From Tricholoma matsutake (lineage: Eukaryota > Basidiomycota > Agaricomycetes > Agaricales > Tricholomataceae): DNA of 64,000 nucleotides. Position 1 is the first letter of the stretch; each line of letters opens with the position of its first letter. Positions 45,180 through 56,819 of this stretch are shown in pieces. Position numbers and translations under genes: made by a program. Location: positions 868,001-932,000 of the forward strand of contig AP026546.1 of assembly GCA_026075535.2 (NCBI GenBank). The letters run 5' to 3'. The notes under the pieces are model-generated. The model did no database searches, was not told the origin of the DNA, and worked only from the letters and a program-made list of their open reading frames with translations.

Positions 45180-46300
45180 GCTTACGTAGCACCGGAGAGT
45201 TGGAAAAGGCAACGACTTACGGGGGCACGGTGAGGGGGCACGGCGGCCGGGCTTTCCCTGGGCCTCTGGCACCAAATCTGGATCCAGAACAGCGGGGCAA
45301 GTTCTGCCCTTTCATCGAGAAGGAGCCGCCTCTGGTTCTCCGGTTCCAGGGTCGGATCCAGAGCCCCAGAGGCGGCGCTTCTCTCAGAAAGAAAACGAGT
45401 GCAAAATCGCACCTAAGGGGAAGAAACACTTGCCTATCATGGTGTTGAGGGGGTTCTACAATCAGAACGCGTGGAATCGAGGTGGGAGCCATCGGGCTCG
45501 GCTTGAAGGACGCACTGGCAGACGACGCCAAGTCAATCTGAGGCGTCAACGCACAGCGTCACCGCCAAACCCGACGGTGCTTCTTTGCTTTCTTTGGAAA
45601 GTTGCATTCGGAGCGTGCCTGCTCAATCGCCTGCGTAATTTTATCATTGACGGCGTCCCATGAATTGTGGCTTGGCCGGCCGGCTAAAACGGCGATGACG
45701 CGGGCTAGTTGGTCCAGGATGGGGGTGGGTGTTCTGATTCAACCGTGAGCCGGGAACGACCAGGAATGTAAGGTGACTTACATGCCATCCCACTCGATTG
45801 AGCGGAAGCCAAACTTCGAATTCCTACCCACCAGCTCCTCCAATGTGTAATCCTTCTTCGACTTCTGTTCCTGACGCCGACATACCCAGTCGACACCATG
45901 TCGGTTTTCTTGATGGAGAGGTTGGTTTTAACGGGGTTGGAGGGCGTGACGTGTTTATGAAGCACCCTCTTAACAGATTCCCTGTGTGGTGCGTAGCCCA
46001 TCTCGTGTACTTCCGCTTGCCGACGCTTTGTCCGGTTCTTGTGCGATCTTCTTCCTGAATGAGGCTTTGGAGATCTCATCCGTCGCCGAGTTGGTGGGTA
46101 CCGCTTGACTTGTAGTGGGGATGTGGGAAGGGAGGTTGGTGGCTGAGGGCGGAGCAGGTGAGAGGCTGCATGATGGAGTCGGGATTGGGGACGAGGGTAA
46201 GGAGGACAGAGGGGAGGACAAAGGAGAAGCCATGTCGTCATCAGGGATAGGCGGTTCATCAGCTTCAGCAGCAACGGCGACATCCATGAGCACTTTAAAA
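45180..46300 (-). CDS. Hypothetical agaricomycete protein, incomplete model
   Basis: On the minus strand a serine/proline-rich N-terminal part (46293-45970, MLMDVAVAAEADEPP) leads to a conserved block: YTLEELVGRNSKFGFRSIEW (about 45840), then an intron starting gtaagt at about 45783 and ending ...tcag near 45735, then PTPILDQLARVIAVLAGRP and ECNFPKKAKKHRR (about 45600). This block recurs in agaricomycete hypothetical proteins of unknown function. A frame break near 45960 separates the two parts. 45305-45385 has an 11-bp inverted repeat gccgcctctgg / ccagaggcggc. Confidence 0.45.
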
Positions 46301-47092
46301 TCAAAAGCGGGGTTGGCAGGAGTTGTCGATGGGTGGTGTACTATTCGGGCCCATTTTCTATTGTTTTTCGACGTCCGACAGACTTTTATCTTACGATTTC
46401 CTTAAAAGCCTCGGCAATCAAGAAGTTGGGATTCAAGCTATGTGCGTAATTTTTCAAAAAGGGCCTATCGATATGAGTTTGGCTGTCAACTTCCGCCTTG
46501 ATTAACTTGAAGCAGCTACTACTTACTTTGTAGCCTAAGCAATCAATCGGAGTTTGCCAAAAAGTGATTGGATAGTATCATGGACGCGGACTTGGAGTGA
46601 TTGCGGGGCAGTCTGAGTGTTGGATATCTGGATTGTTAAGCCCAACAACAAACCACTGCTTCACCTAATTATCATGATTGCCATGGAATTTTGACGTAGG
46701 TATTCTGCATGATGACGGTATGAAAATAAACTTGGTCGAACTTGATTGTTCAGGTTCCACAAGGTAAGTCACGGTGATGCAAGGCTATTGCCAGTAAAAG
46801 GTTCCATTCAAGTTCAGGTTATTATACCACAACTTGACTCATACATGACTGGAATGATGTCTGGGAAGAGGGCTACTAAACCGTATCTTGCAGAAGAGAG
46901 TGGGAACACCATTCATTCGTAAACTAATGACATCTGATGTATTGGTAGTAGAAATGTGATTAGTGATAATCACCGCATGAAATTAGCCAAACGTATGTCT
47001 ATGACTCCTGAGAAGGGTTGGAAGAGATAGCGGTTTAAAAAAAAATGCAGGTAATAATGATGAGAGCAACCATCTATTGCAACAACTACCCA
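46301..47092. other. Intergenic region 3' of the JmjC gene
   Basis: No open reading with recognisable content; no repeat unit found. It separates two minus-strand genes. Confidence 0.4.
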
Positions 47093-50000
47093 TCATGTCG
47101 ACGACGTTTGCGTGGATGTTGAGTGGCTGTTAGGCATGTTTGAGTAGGTTTCAATGATTGCAAACGACGCCGTACCTCGACTCTCCCGGTCACTGCTGCT
47201 CAGTTCACTCAGTTCACTCAGCTCGTTTTCACTCTTCTCTGACTCATTGTGGGAGTCATTGGTGAAATCCCTGTCAGTATGATATTCTCCCAGTAGCTCA
47301 GCAGCCAATTTTGTGTACTGTTGTACAAAATCTCGGTCGAAAGCAGTTGCTCCAAGGGCGAAGATATCCCGACCTACAGTTATGATTCTCAAAGGAATAA
47401 TAATCGCCAAAACTGGAATACCCACCGTTTGGGCTGGTATATGAGGTGATGTGGTCTATTTGAGCCTGAACTTCATATCTTGCCCCCGACCATTCGAAGC
47501 CAGTCTCAGGTATTTCATGGTACACTGCAACATGCGGGAAGTACCTCTTTACCAAACTTTCCAGGACTTCGGCTGTGCATTCCAGTGCTTCACCATGGAT
47601 GTTGTTCTTCTCGGCCAACTTCTTATATGAGATCAGTGCATTAACCTGCTGGGAAAATAAGCCCTTGAATACAAGTTCGCCATCCACCTGGCGGCCTGCT
47701 TGAATGTCATGAAATATGTAACGTCCACGCCACCAGTTACGAAGGTCTCTGGCAAGGCCACGGGAATGAATTGTGCACAACCGATCATAGTCGCGATCAT
47801 GCTCACGCCAATATTTCTTCTGGTATGCCAATGGGTTCAGGAGGTCGCCAAGCTCCATGATGACACATAACATAAAGAGGTCGATTGCTCCTTCGAAGGT
47901 GGATACATTGGGGACGTGTGGCGTACGCGGTGCCCTCAAATCCAGATCAGACCCACGTTTGACGAAGACGTAGTGAGCATAAACAACCAGTCGTCGCAGT
48001 AGAAGATGTGCATCCTGGGTGTGTTCGGTGTTTGTGATATTCTTGCTAGCGACAAACATGTGGTACATCCCGAAGATAGTGTCCCGGATGGTCGACATCG
48101 CATAAAAATGTCCCCCGTGACAAATTGCAGACTCAGGGGTGACAACAAAGTGTGGTGTATTTGGTCGCATCATCCTATTCCGCAGTTAGCAAAATTCACT
48201 GGTTACACAAGCATAGATAACTGACAGTCGAGATCCAGGGAGTAGAAGGACTGCTTCGAGATCCCACTTACTGAGATTGGCGGCGTCGATATCAAAGTCT
48301 TCAGTGAAAAGGGTCATTTGGGAGAAATGAGCAGAGCCATGCTTAGGCCGCGCAACAATCCACCATTTTAGGCCAGTCTGTGTGTCAATGTAAGTACACA
48401 AACCGTTACAGTCAATGTGCCAGAGGTGGTGAGCACCCGCAGTTGCAGCAAGTCCCCATCGAGTACTGGTCACAGGAAACAAGATGTTGCGGCCACACAT
48501 CGGCAAATCGACGGTAGCATTGAATGCTGCCAAATCTGATGCTATGGATGTAGGAGGATGAGGAGCCGACAACATTGGGAAGTCCAGTGCATTAAGAATT
48601 TTAGATTTCTCTTCGTGACATCTAAGCATGTCCATGAGAGTACCCTTCTGGTGGCGAGATTCGGATATAAATGTGTTTTCTTTGGAGTAATCTAACATAT
48701 GGTCTGAGCAGATACAGAAACGGGTATAGATCCAACACACCTTGAATAGTGACAGGCCTATAAAGATCTCCGAGTGTTTGCAGACCCTTTTCGTCAAAGC
48801 TTAGGGTGGGTGTAAACTGATCGTGTATGACAATGTGTTTTTCCTTGAATAGATCTTGTAACTCCTGGTCACTTTTGCTCTCGACATCCTGCTTGGAGAT
48901 CACACAGAAGACAGACTCGTCAGGACTTGCCATCCACAATGGTTTATGGTCCTTGTAGTCGGTTATGATGGCATTGTGAATCCCTTCAAACATCGTAAGC
49001 TCTTTTTGGAACTACGGTGAAGCTTGATGTGAGAAGAGGATAACGGGCATGAATCAGCAAACTTACATGGAAGGAAGGGGTGTACAGCACTGGGTCGTCG
49101 TTGCCAGCAGCCCATAGTTGCACAGATTTTCCTGAGAATCTTCGCTACATACAAATCTGAGCTATGTTAACAAAGACCGACGCTTTTCTATACCTTTACG
49201 ACAGTTGACAGATTTGGCTTTGCGGGTTCCACCTGGCAGCAAATTCAGTACAACGCATCCTTATGTGTCGAAAGACGACTGACCATATCTTGGGTTAAGT
49301 CAATCATATCAACGAGTCTGCTAGTACCTCCGATTTCGATTTCCTCGAAGTAATTTCGCTCCAGACTACCAGAATTTGGTTGAATGGTGGGTTTTTTCAC
49401 AGGCTCTGGCTTCGCCCTGGGTTTCAAACGTGGCTCCTTTGATTGTACCGTCTTCCTAGAAGCGGGTTTAGGCCTGCCTCTGTTCGTGCCTTCACGCTCG
49501 GGTGGGGGTGGCGTCCTACGCTTCCTATCTGACCTCCTCAGGCTGGTGCCCTTCCCCTTTTCTACATCACAGCCCTCGTCCCCAGAATTGGACTGATCAA
49601 CATCCATCTGTTGGCTTACCACGTCTCTTTCATTCTCTGATGCCTTTGCTCTCGCCATTGCATCCACAGGACCGTTGTCGTTAGTGTCCATATCTTCACC
49701 CTGTTCCCTTGCAGTCTCATTTCCGCTAATGCCTGGCACTCCGGAAACAGAAGTCTCTGTTGTTTGGTCCTCCATTCGCCCGTTTCCATCTACGCCTATT
49801 GCTTCACAAAGACCCGCGACACGTGCGTCCTTTCCAACCTGATTCTGCACGTCCACGGAATCGTCCATAGTCGTGGCTCCAATCCCACCTTGGCTTGCCA
49901 TGTTAGTCGAAACCTGATCGCCTCCTGATCGCCCTCCTGAGTGGGAGATTGCAAGCTGCTCTGAGGGGGTCTGAGCTGGTGCTTGCACCAGAGGACTACG

Positions 50001-51590
50001 ATCCGTGGCGAGAGGGGGTGCAGGCATACCGGGGAGAGAAGTAATGGACGGGCGAGGTGGTTGGAATAGGGAAGCTGCGACGGTTGGATGGGAGGAAGGC
50101 ATAAGAGGAGCCCCGAGCACCATAATCGGGCCCACTCCTCTCAAGAAGCCCGTCCGGTCCTGACCATCATTTTCATTGTCTGAATCTTCTTCTTCCTCAC
50201 GTAGAAAGGATCCCGAGGGGTTTTCATGTCTGGATTGCAAAATTTGTTCCTGGGAGGCGGGGGGGTTTAATCCTACTTGGTCAATGGCATCTACGTGATG
50301 AATCAACATTGCCGGTTACAAGGATTAGAATTACTGTTCTCAAATTTTAACCGACCTGCTCTGAACCAGTGGGGATGACACCCATCCAGATCGCCAGAAA
50401 CCATCTGCTGTATATCTCGTAAAGCCACAGAAAGAACATCCTTAAGAGGGGAGGAGGTTGACGCAATGTCAATCAGTGCCTTCCAGAGCCTGTTTTCCGC
50501 ACATTTGATTAAGGCTGGTCGTTGGTTTCCGAGCGCTGCCCAAATCTGCAGCCGGGTGGGTAATAAGCTATAATATCATGAGTATTGGTGCATACGTATA
50601 ATAGTTTTGGCTTTCCCATGGAAAGATTCGCAAGCTGCCTAGTCCCAAGGAGAAATAATGGGGAAATGGCGAGTGCCACGTTGAGAGGAGTTTGAAGTTT
50701 TTCTGGGGATAGCGAAAAATCGTTGTCGATTGTAATACCTTTTCCGCGTAATTCTAGCTCCAGAGACAGCATATCTTTCGGCAAGTGAAGGTTTCCCTAG
50801 GAAAACATTAGCCCAACCTTGTTCTTCTGTGACCTTACCCACATACCTTCAAAAGATAGCACAAGTGGAACCCTGCAGACGCAAAGTTGTGCAAAAAATT
50901 ATTTTTATGAATACGCTTCGTAGTAACGCGGAGATTCTGAAAACAATGAGCAAGTTGCAGGTCTCCAGCATCCATACCCGGTATGGCGAATGGCATAACT
51001 TCGGATCTAGATTGCTCCATAATGATTGCGACGTTGTGGATCAGGTTAGGCCAATGTTCGAGGCTTGAGTGACCCTGGCCATAGAACAATGTTAGGCGAA
51101 CCCGGCGTTGCTGAGGTAGCATGCATGGACGCACCAATTTGACAACTAGTGGAAGAGTAGACCGGTTCTTTGCTGTGTCCTCCGCACCTCTGTTATATAC
51201 TTGTGCAAACATATCCAATATACGGTAATACAGAAGCTCTTTTGCACAGAGGTCTGCCTCCCTTTCGGGTTCGGGTCGGACTCCTGTCTTGCAAAATTGG
51301 CGCAGCAATAGTAACCCTTCTGAAGGAGGCCGGCTAGGTGGATGCAGTCCTTTGTCACGCAATTCGGTTGGCGAGAAATCCGCAGCCCACATACAGTATT
51401 CGCGTTTGCGTACCAGGGCTAGGAAGGTCTTCGACACAATATTAGTGTGAAGCCAAAAAAAAAAAAGAGGTTACCTCACGGATACTTCAGAAACATCCGT
51501 CAGCTTTTCAAGACCACCAGGAGTATGGAGCACATCTGTTCTCCAGGAAACACTTTTAAAGGGCATGCTTTGAGTACGAAATGTTTCCAT
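47093..51590 (-). CDS. JmjC-domain protein with AT-hook, 11 exons, apparently intact
   Basis: Exons read (minus strand) 51590-51480, 51428-50847, 50796-50596, 50545-50356, 50290-49284, 49232-49194, 49144-49067, 49011-48741, 48691-48226, 48174-47426 and 47373-47093. All introns are 48-65 bp with GT-AG ends and all phases join, giving about 1324 residues. Exon 5 is disordered and charged with an AT-hook-like NRGRPKP (about residue 640) and basic stretches. Exons 9-10 hold the cupin fold: HHLWHIDCNG gives iron ligands H918 and D920, and NTPHFVVT gives the third histidine near 990, followed by ICHGGHFY. JmjC enzymes use 2-oxoglutarate and Fe(II), often to demethylate histones; the target here is unknown. 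The C-terminus is serine/glutamate rich. Exon 2 is partly duplicated at 43.85 kb. Confidence 0.82.
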
Positions 51591-51687
51591 GTCACCGGTA
51601 GGTTATGCCACAGTAGGATTAGCGTTCGTCCAGCCAAAATTAAGTTGGATGCTGTAAATGTAGCGTTGATCTTTCAAGGCACTACAG

Positions 51688-51824
51688 GCGGTTAAACGGT
51701 AAGCTTACTTAGCCAGAGAAAGAATACTACGAGAGGCAAATGCAAGGGCTTACCGATATAGCGTCACACTTTCACGCTGCTAGAGGCGGTTAAACGGTAA
51801 GCTGACTTAGCCGGAGAAAGCTAT
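51688..51824. repeat. Pair of 36-bp direct repeats upstream of the JmjC gene
   Basis: gcggttaaacggtaagctNa followed by cttagccNgagaaag occurs at 51688 and 51787. The interval is about 99 bp. Located about 100-230 bp upstream of the JmjC start codon, they could be regulatory or a remnant of slippage. 51825-52484 shows no gene. Confidence 0.6.
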
Positions 51825-52484
51825 TGGACTGGCCTTGGCCTGTTAAGAGTCTCGAACTGAAGGCTTCAGGGTGGCTCCAAGAAGACGGCAATTCAAATGT
51901 AGGATTGGAGTGATGAAAAGTCAAACTCAAGGCAAGTGACGAAAAGTCAGACCTGCAGGTGACGAACAACGTGTAGACAGAATGTAGCACGTCCGAGACA
52001 AACAGCAAAGGGGAAGAACCACTGGCAATTGTTGAAGTTTTCACAAACAATCACTGCGCCGGTTGAAAAAGTTCAATGTTTAGTCAGCCTTGGCAGTTTC
52101 AAGCCATTGACAAGTGTTAGGGTTAGGGGTCGTCCAGCCAACTTTGTTCCTGTTTGGCTCCTTCTGGGACTGAGTGCCAAACATTAATTACCGGCAGGTG
52201 ACTCGTACCTCAGATGTTTTTCTACGAGGTGTCGGCAGAGCAACAAACATCGTTGAAATATCAGGATATTGTACATACAATGGGCAAACAAAATATTCGT
52301 AGACGCGTAGCTAATTCGTAAGTTATCGTGATTCGATTGATAATTCACCTTTAAACAATAATAGTTGGTTAGAGGTGGTAGTACAAATGTTGAATGAGAA
52401 AGGATAGATCGCAACCATCACATACCAATGTCCAAGAAGCAGAGAATTCGGCAGATGATCGAAGTTGAAGAAAAATCAACCTAT

Positions 52485-55400
52485 TTAATCGCCAAGTGCC
52501 GCCATGACTCGGTCAATGACATCCTCCCGTTGCGCATCAGTGTTGCCTGGATGAGCCAGTTCTGCAAGTAGGTCCAGATCATTTGAGACATCGAGCGGAA
52601 TAATCATATCTTGCTCATCGGTGATGAGACCCTCTGTGAAATTGAACGGTTCATTCCTGAAGCCAAATTTGAGCATCTGTAAAGCTTCTATGAGGACAGG
52701 GCTGATCTTGTTACGACGAACAGTATCTGTCTCTGCGCTAGATGAAAATGCACGTTCACATGGTACAGATGATGCTTGGATGGCCAAATAATCCATTGCG
52801 ATTGCGAATAGAGTCGGAAAATCATCTTTGTGCATCTATGTAGATGTTGAGCCTGAAAACTGAGCGGTTGAAGATGATTTGAACACGTACCTCCCAGAAT
52901 TTGAGAATATTGACATCAAGCTTCGTAAGCACGCCAAAGCTATAGGAACGGTACTCTTCATCGACACTTTGAGTATCAAAGCTGGTATCTGCCCAACCCA
53001 ATTCGTCGTCGTCGGTGAGGTTCAAATTCGAAGGGAGGCCGAGATTGACGTAGCCAAGTGCAGTCTTTTCTTTGGGCGGAGGAGTCGGTAGGACAGTTGG
53101 ATCCGAGTCAGTGTTCGTGTTTAATTTTAGCCAGTACTGTTCCATCTGTGGTGTAGCGCATCATGTGCCCTAGCACCATGACATCGTAAAGCGACTTACC
53201 ATCTTCTTGAGCGTACTCTCTGCCTTCTTGAAATATTTTGCCTCCCAGTGCTCACGCATCCAGGAAACGCGGATACCAGGATGAAGAACTAAAATGACGC
53301 TGGTGTTAGTAGACTGTGTCTTGACTCGAAGATAAAATACATTTAACTCACACATGGCCACCATATATGCACTTGTGTCGTCCATCTTTTTATAATACTT
53401 ATAAGCGAACTTAAGGCCAACTTTGATTGCAGGCGCAAGGTGCTGGTTCTTCTCAGCAAGTCTCTCCCATGATGTCATGAAGCGCTCGAACGAGGGAACA
53501 GCACCTGCTAACACTGGAGTCTTTTCCTTAGACATGACCTGCTGTGCCGCATGTGGGAACTGAAATATGGTGTCAGTTTCAATTATTCAGATTATTGATA
53601 TTGATAAAATACCTGTAAAACACCAATTATGTTCGTCACCTGATCCCAATCAGCAGTTGAGAGTCGATACTTCTGCAGCGCCTGAGCTGCTGGCATATTC
53701 AAGTAATTATCTAATGGCTGAATTGACAAGTCAGGTAATGTGATATCAGAGATGAAGGCAAACTTACTTGGCGAAGTTCTCGAACTCGCACCAACATCTG
53801 ATAAGTACTGTCCCACCGAGTTTTTACATCTTGATCATCATCGCCTTGCCTTGTCCATCCTTCCACCAACCATACTGATTTCCACCAAGGATGACATTGG
53901 TGAAGTGCTCTTGTCGCTGACCCGAAGCACGGATTCCTCTCACAAGTGCCCGTATCTTATTGAGTGGATCCCCAGGGACATCGGAGATAACAACATCCCC
54001 CTCGCCATCGCCACCGCCACCGCCACCGCCACCGCCATCGTCGCTTCCCTTGTCGTCGCTCTTCTCGCCACCGCTTACCTCGTCGTCACTCTGTTCATCG
54101 TCACTTCCCTCGTCATCATGGTCATTCTTGCTTCCCTCAGTTTCTGCTCTGTCATCGATGTCGGCATCGACGCCATTGTTTAACGCTTTAACGGTACGTA
54201 GAACGCACGTATTAATAACATGCGGGAAGCACTGGATACGACATTCCTTTGCGTTGAACGAAACTTCAGGGAGTTCAGCTTGGTGGATGTCTCCGAGGCA
54301 TCGTACGAAAACGTTGTTGTTTGCAGCCATGTCCAACGTCCAGTGAGATCCCTGATTAATGTTAATTTGTTATCTCCAAGGCATGACACTGTAAAAATTG
54401 GTACGTACATCCCCACCATTTATTCCTGCGCGCTGTAGTAATTTAAAGATAACTTCAGCAATCCTCCTTCCAGTGTGCTGTCCAGTAATTGGATGGAACG
54501 CAAGAAGCGACGACTTCAACACAAGGTTTTGTTGCTCTGCAGGCCTCTCGTACGCTATCCAATGGACGGTCACACAAATATAAGACTGACGATGCCGATC
54601 AGACCAGATATCTTATGTAAAGTGGAGTGCTCCAACAGAATTCTGAAGTTCTGTGCATAAGTGTCGTACAAAACTTCCAGCATGGTAGAAATATACCTTC
54701 AACTCAATCTTTAATTGTGTAAACCAAGCCTGCCAGGTTTCAATTATCGCAGCACGGATTTTGGAACGATGAGGCATGTCCTCATTCCCATAATCGTCGC
54801 GAAAAAACGTCAGCAGATTTCGAAACTCAGTGTTCTCGACGACGTTTAAAGACTAGTCCCAGTAATATTATGAAGAGTAGTATCAGAGAAAGGCGGCTAA
54901 AACTCACTTGGTCATTCGCAGCAATAAATCGCACAAGTCGCTGTGTGACTCCTTCAGCTGAGAACATAGGTTTCTTTTTCGCAGGAGCGACCAGGGCCAG
55001 TTCCCGTTTGACAGAGGGCAACACCGTGGTCCAGCCTCTTTCTTTGGCAAGTTTGATGTATTCTGCCTTGTAAGTGGTGGAATTTGTCGAGATGGCCTCG
55101 GAGACCAGTGTTCGAAGTTGAAATTGAATATGTATATGTTCGTGAGGCCGGCCAATCAGCAGGGTTGTCGAGGGCGTCAAAAGCAGCTCTAAAATGACAG
55201 GGGTCATCACAAAACAGTTGATCCACAAGAAGAGACACTCACTTGCAAACAACACAATATCTAGACGATTTCCCAGTCTTACCGGAGAAGAAGTGGGCGA
55301 TATCAAGAGCAGTCGATTTGGGTGCCTGGCTGTCAGTAGAGTCGACCGAGCGAAGTGAGTCGTTAGGCCGAGTTGGAAGTTTGGAAGCTGGGCGGCCGGA

Positions 55401-55571
55401 TAAGAAACATCGTCAGCAACGACCAAGTAATTCCATGAGAGTGACAAAACCTTGATGATGTTTGGTAGGAGGTCTGACCTCGAGTTCCGAGTCAGAGACA
55501 TTGAGGTCAAAAACCTCATGATCTCCAGAGTCAGCCAGTGTCGATTTGGAAGCTGTTTTCTTGGGAGGCAT
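52485..55571 (-). pseudogene. hAT-family transposase with BED finger, few lesions
   Basis: Start ATG 55571 (MPPKKTASKSTLADSGD); about ten exons with short GT-AG introns. Exons 2-3 carry a BED-type zinc finger (YCVVCK ... TSNTGLRGHLDKFH). Then FIAANDQ, TEFRNLLTFFRDDYGNEDMP, DIWSDRHRQSYICVTVHWIA, HWTLDMAANN, IQCFPHVINTCV, DVKTRWDSTYQM, TPVLAGAVPSFERFMTSWE, and the C-terminal dimerisation domain ASSVPCERAFSSSAETDT (about 52750), ending at 52485. An acidic Asp/Gly-rich insert sits at 54150-54000. Three defects are visible: a frameshift near 55080, an in-frame TAA at 54615-54613 just before DIWSD, and a frameshift near 53840. Terminal inverted repeats were not identified. The family moves DNA by cut and paste with 8-bp duplications. 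Confidence 0.88.
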
Positions 55572-56819
55572 ACTGTGTAGAAAAGAAGAGCGATATGGAC
55601 TAGTATTGATGATACGTAAATTGTAGGTCTTATATCACTTTTCAAAATTCCCTACTTGGAGCACTGGGGCTTGCCGTATAAGGGCCATCAAGATGATGTT
55701 TCTGTGCTGGGTCACGATAATGTGGAGCTGGCATAGTGAAAAGAGACATCTGACTGAAGGTATGCAGTTTTCACATCGCGAGCGACCAATCATTGAAAGT
55801 AGCGAGGCCCACGGAACACGCTCCAGAGCTACAATGACATTTGACTCGGGGAATGACAACATCCCAAGGTCAGGAGGCAACTGTGGAACGATCAATGTGG
55901 GGAAAAACTGGTGGTGAATACAGGGGATGACAAAAACTCGGGAGAAGCTGTGTAAACATCTGACTCGAGCCATCCAGAGTTTGAATGTGATTGCACAAGT
56001 ATAGCATCACATAGGACAACTCTAATCTCGAACAATCAGTCATAAGATCTTTTAACGAACACAGAGATACCAGCACTGAAAGCAGGCAGAAGTTGGGAAA
56101 ATCTTTGGGGACACCTTGATCGATTTGGGAGTAGAAATTTTACCTATCTCAACCAGTTGCAACAGCAAGAAACCAACAAAGTGCACTAGAGACTCAAGTA
56201 AAGCCTTGACCAGAGTCTACGCTCACAGCTCCACAGCGATCAACGATCAGTGTTCAGAAAAAAACTTTAAAAAGAAAGCGCTGAAAGCTCGGGGAACCCT
56301 GTAAAAACCCCGCACGTATGCTTTGCGCATGTGAACCAATTGCGCGAGAAGCCAATGGGGTGCGCTAGAGCATAGATCTTGGAAACTACATTGCGATAGG
56401 CTAGTGCTGCTGCTGGGACAAGCACAACTATCAGCTCGAGAAAGAATCTCTCACAAATACAGACATACAAGGAAGGAATGCGGGACCGAATGCTTAGCAT
56501 TTCCTGTTTGGATTGTCCCATAATCGTCAGTGCACATTATCATTAATAAATTGCTTGTTATCTCACATTCAGATCTGTGCCATGTTCGAGCCTCTGAGGA
56601 TGCTTCTTATATGATGCTCGACTGATGGACTTCTATTCCGCCTATTCTCGGGTTTGACAGGCTAACGATGTTCCCAAATGTCTTCGTTTCGTGATATATG
56701 TTTGATCCCTGTCAGATATGTCTTACTTTCCAATGTTTCGTGATATTATTTTCACAGCAATAAAATATTTTATTAATCAACCTACAGCGAAGCATCGTTC
56801 ATATTATAGTAGTACATCC
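55572..56819. other. Region upstream of the hAT gene
   Basis: Open stretches at 55973-55635 and 56521-56267 (minus) lack recognisable domains, and the first overlaps the likely hAT promoter. 56540-56820 is AT-rich. A 5' terminal repeat of the hAT element may lie here but could not be matched to its other end. Confidence 0.35.

Noticed and set aside
52100..56300. Terminal inverted repeats of the hAT element
   Set aside because: Candidate strings such as tagggttagggg (52120) have no convincing partner on the other side.
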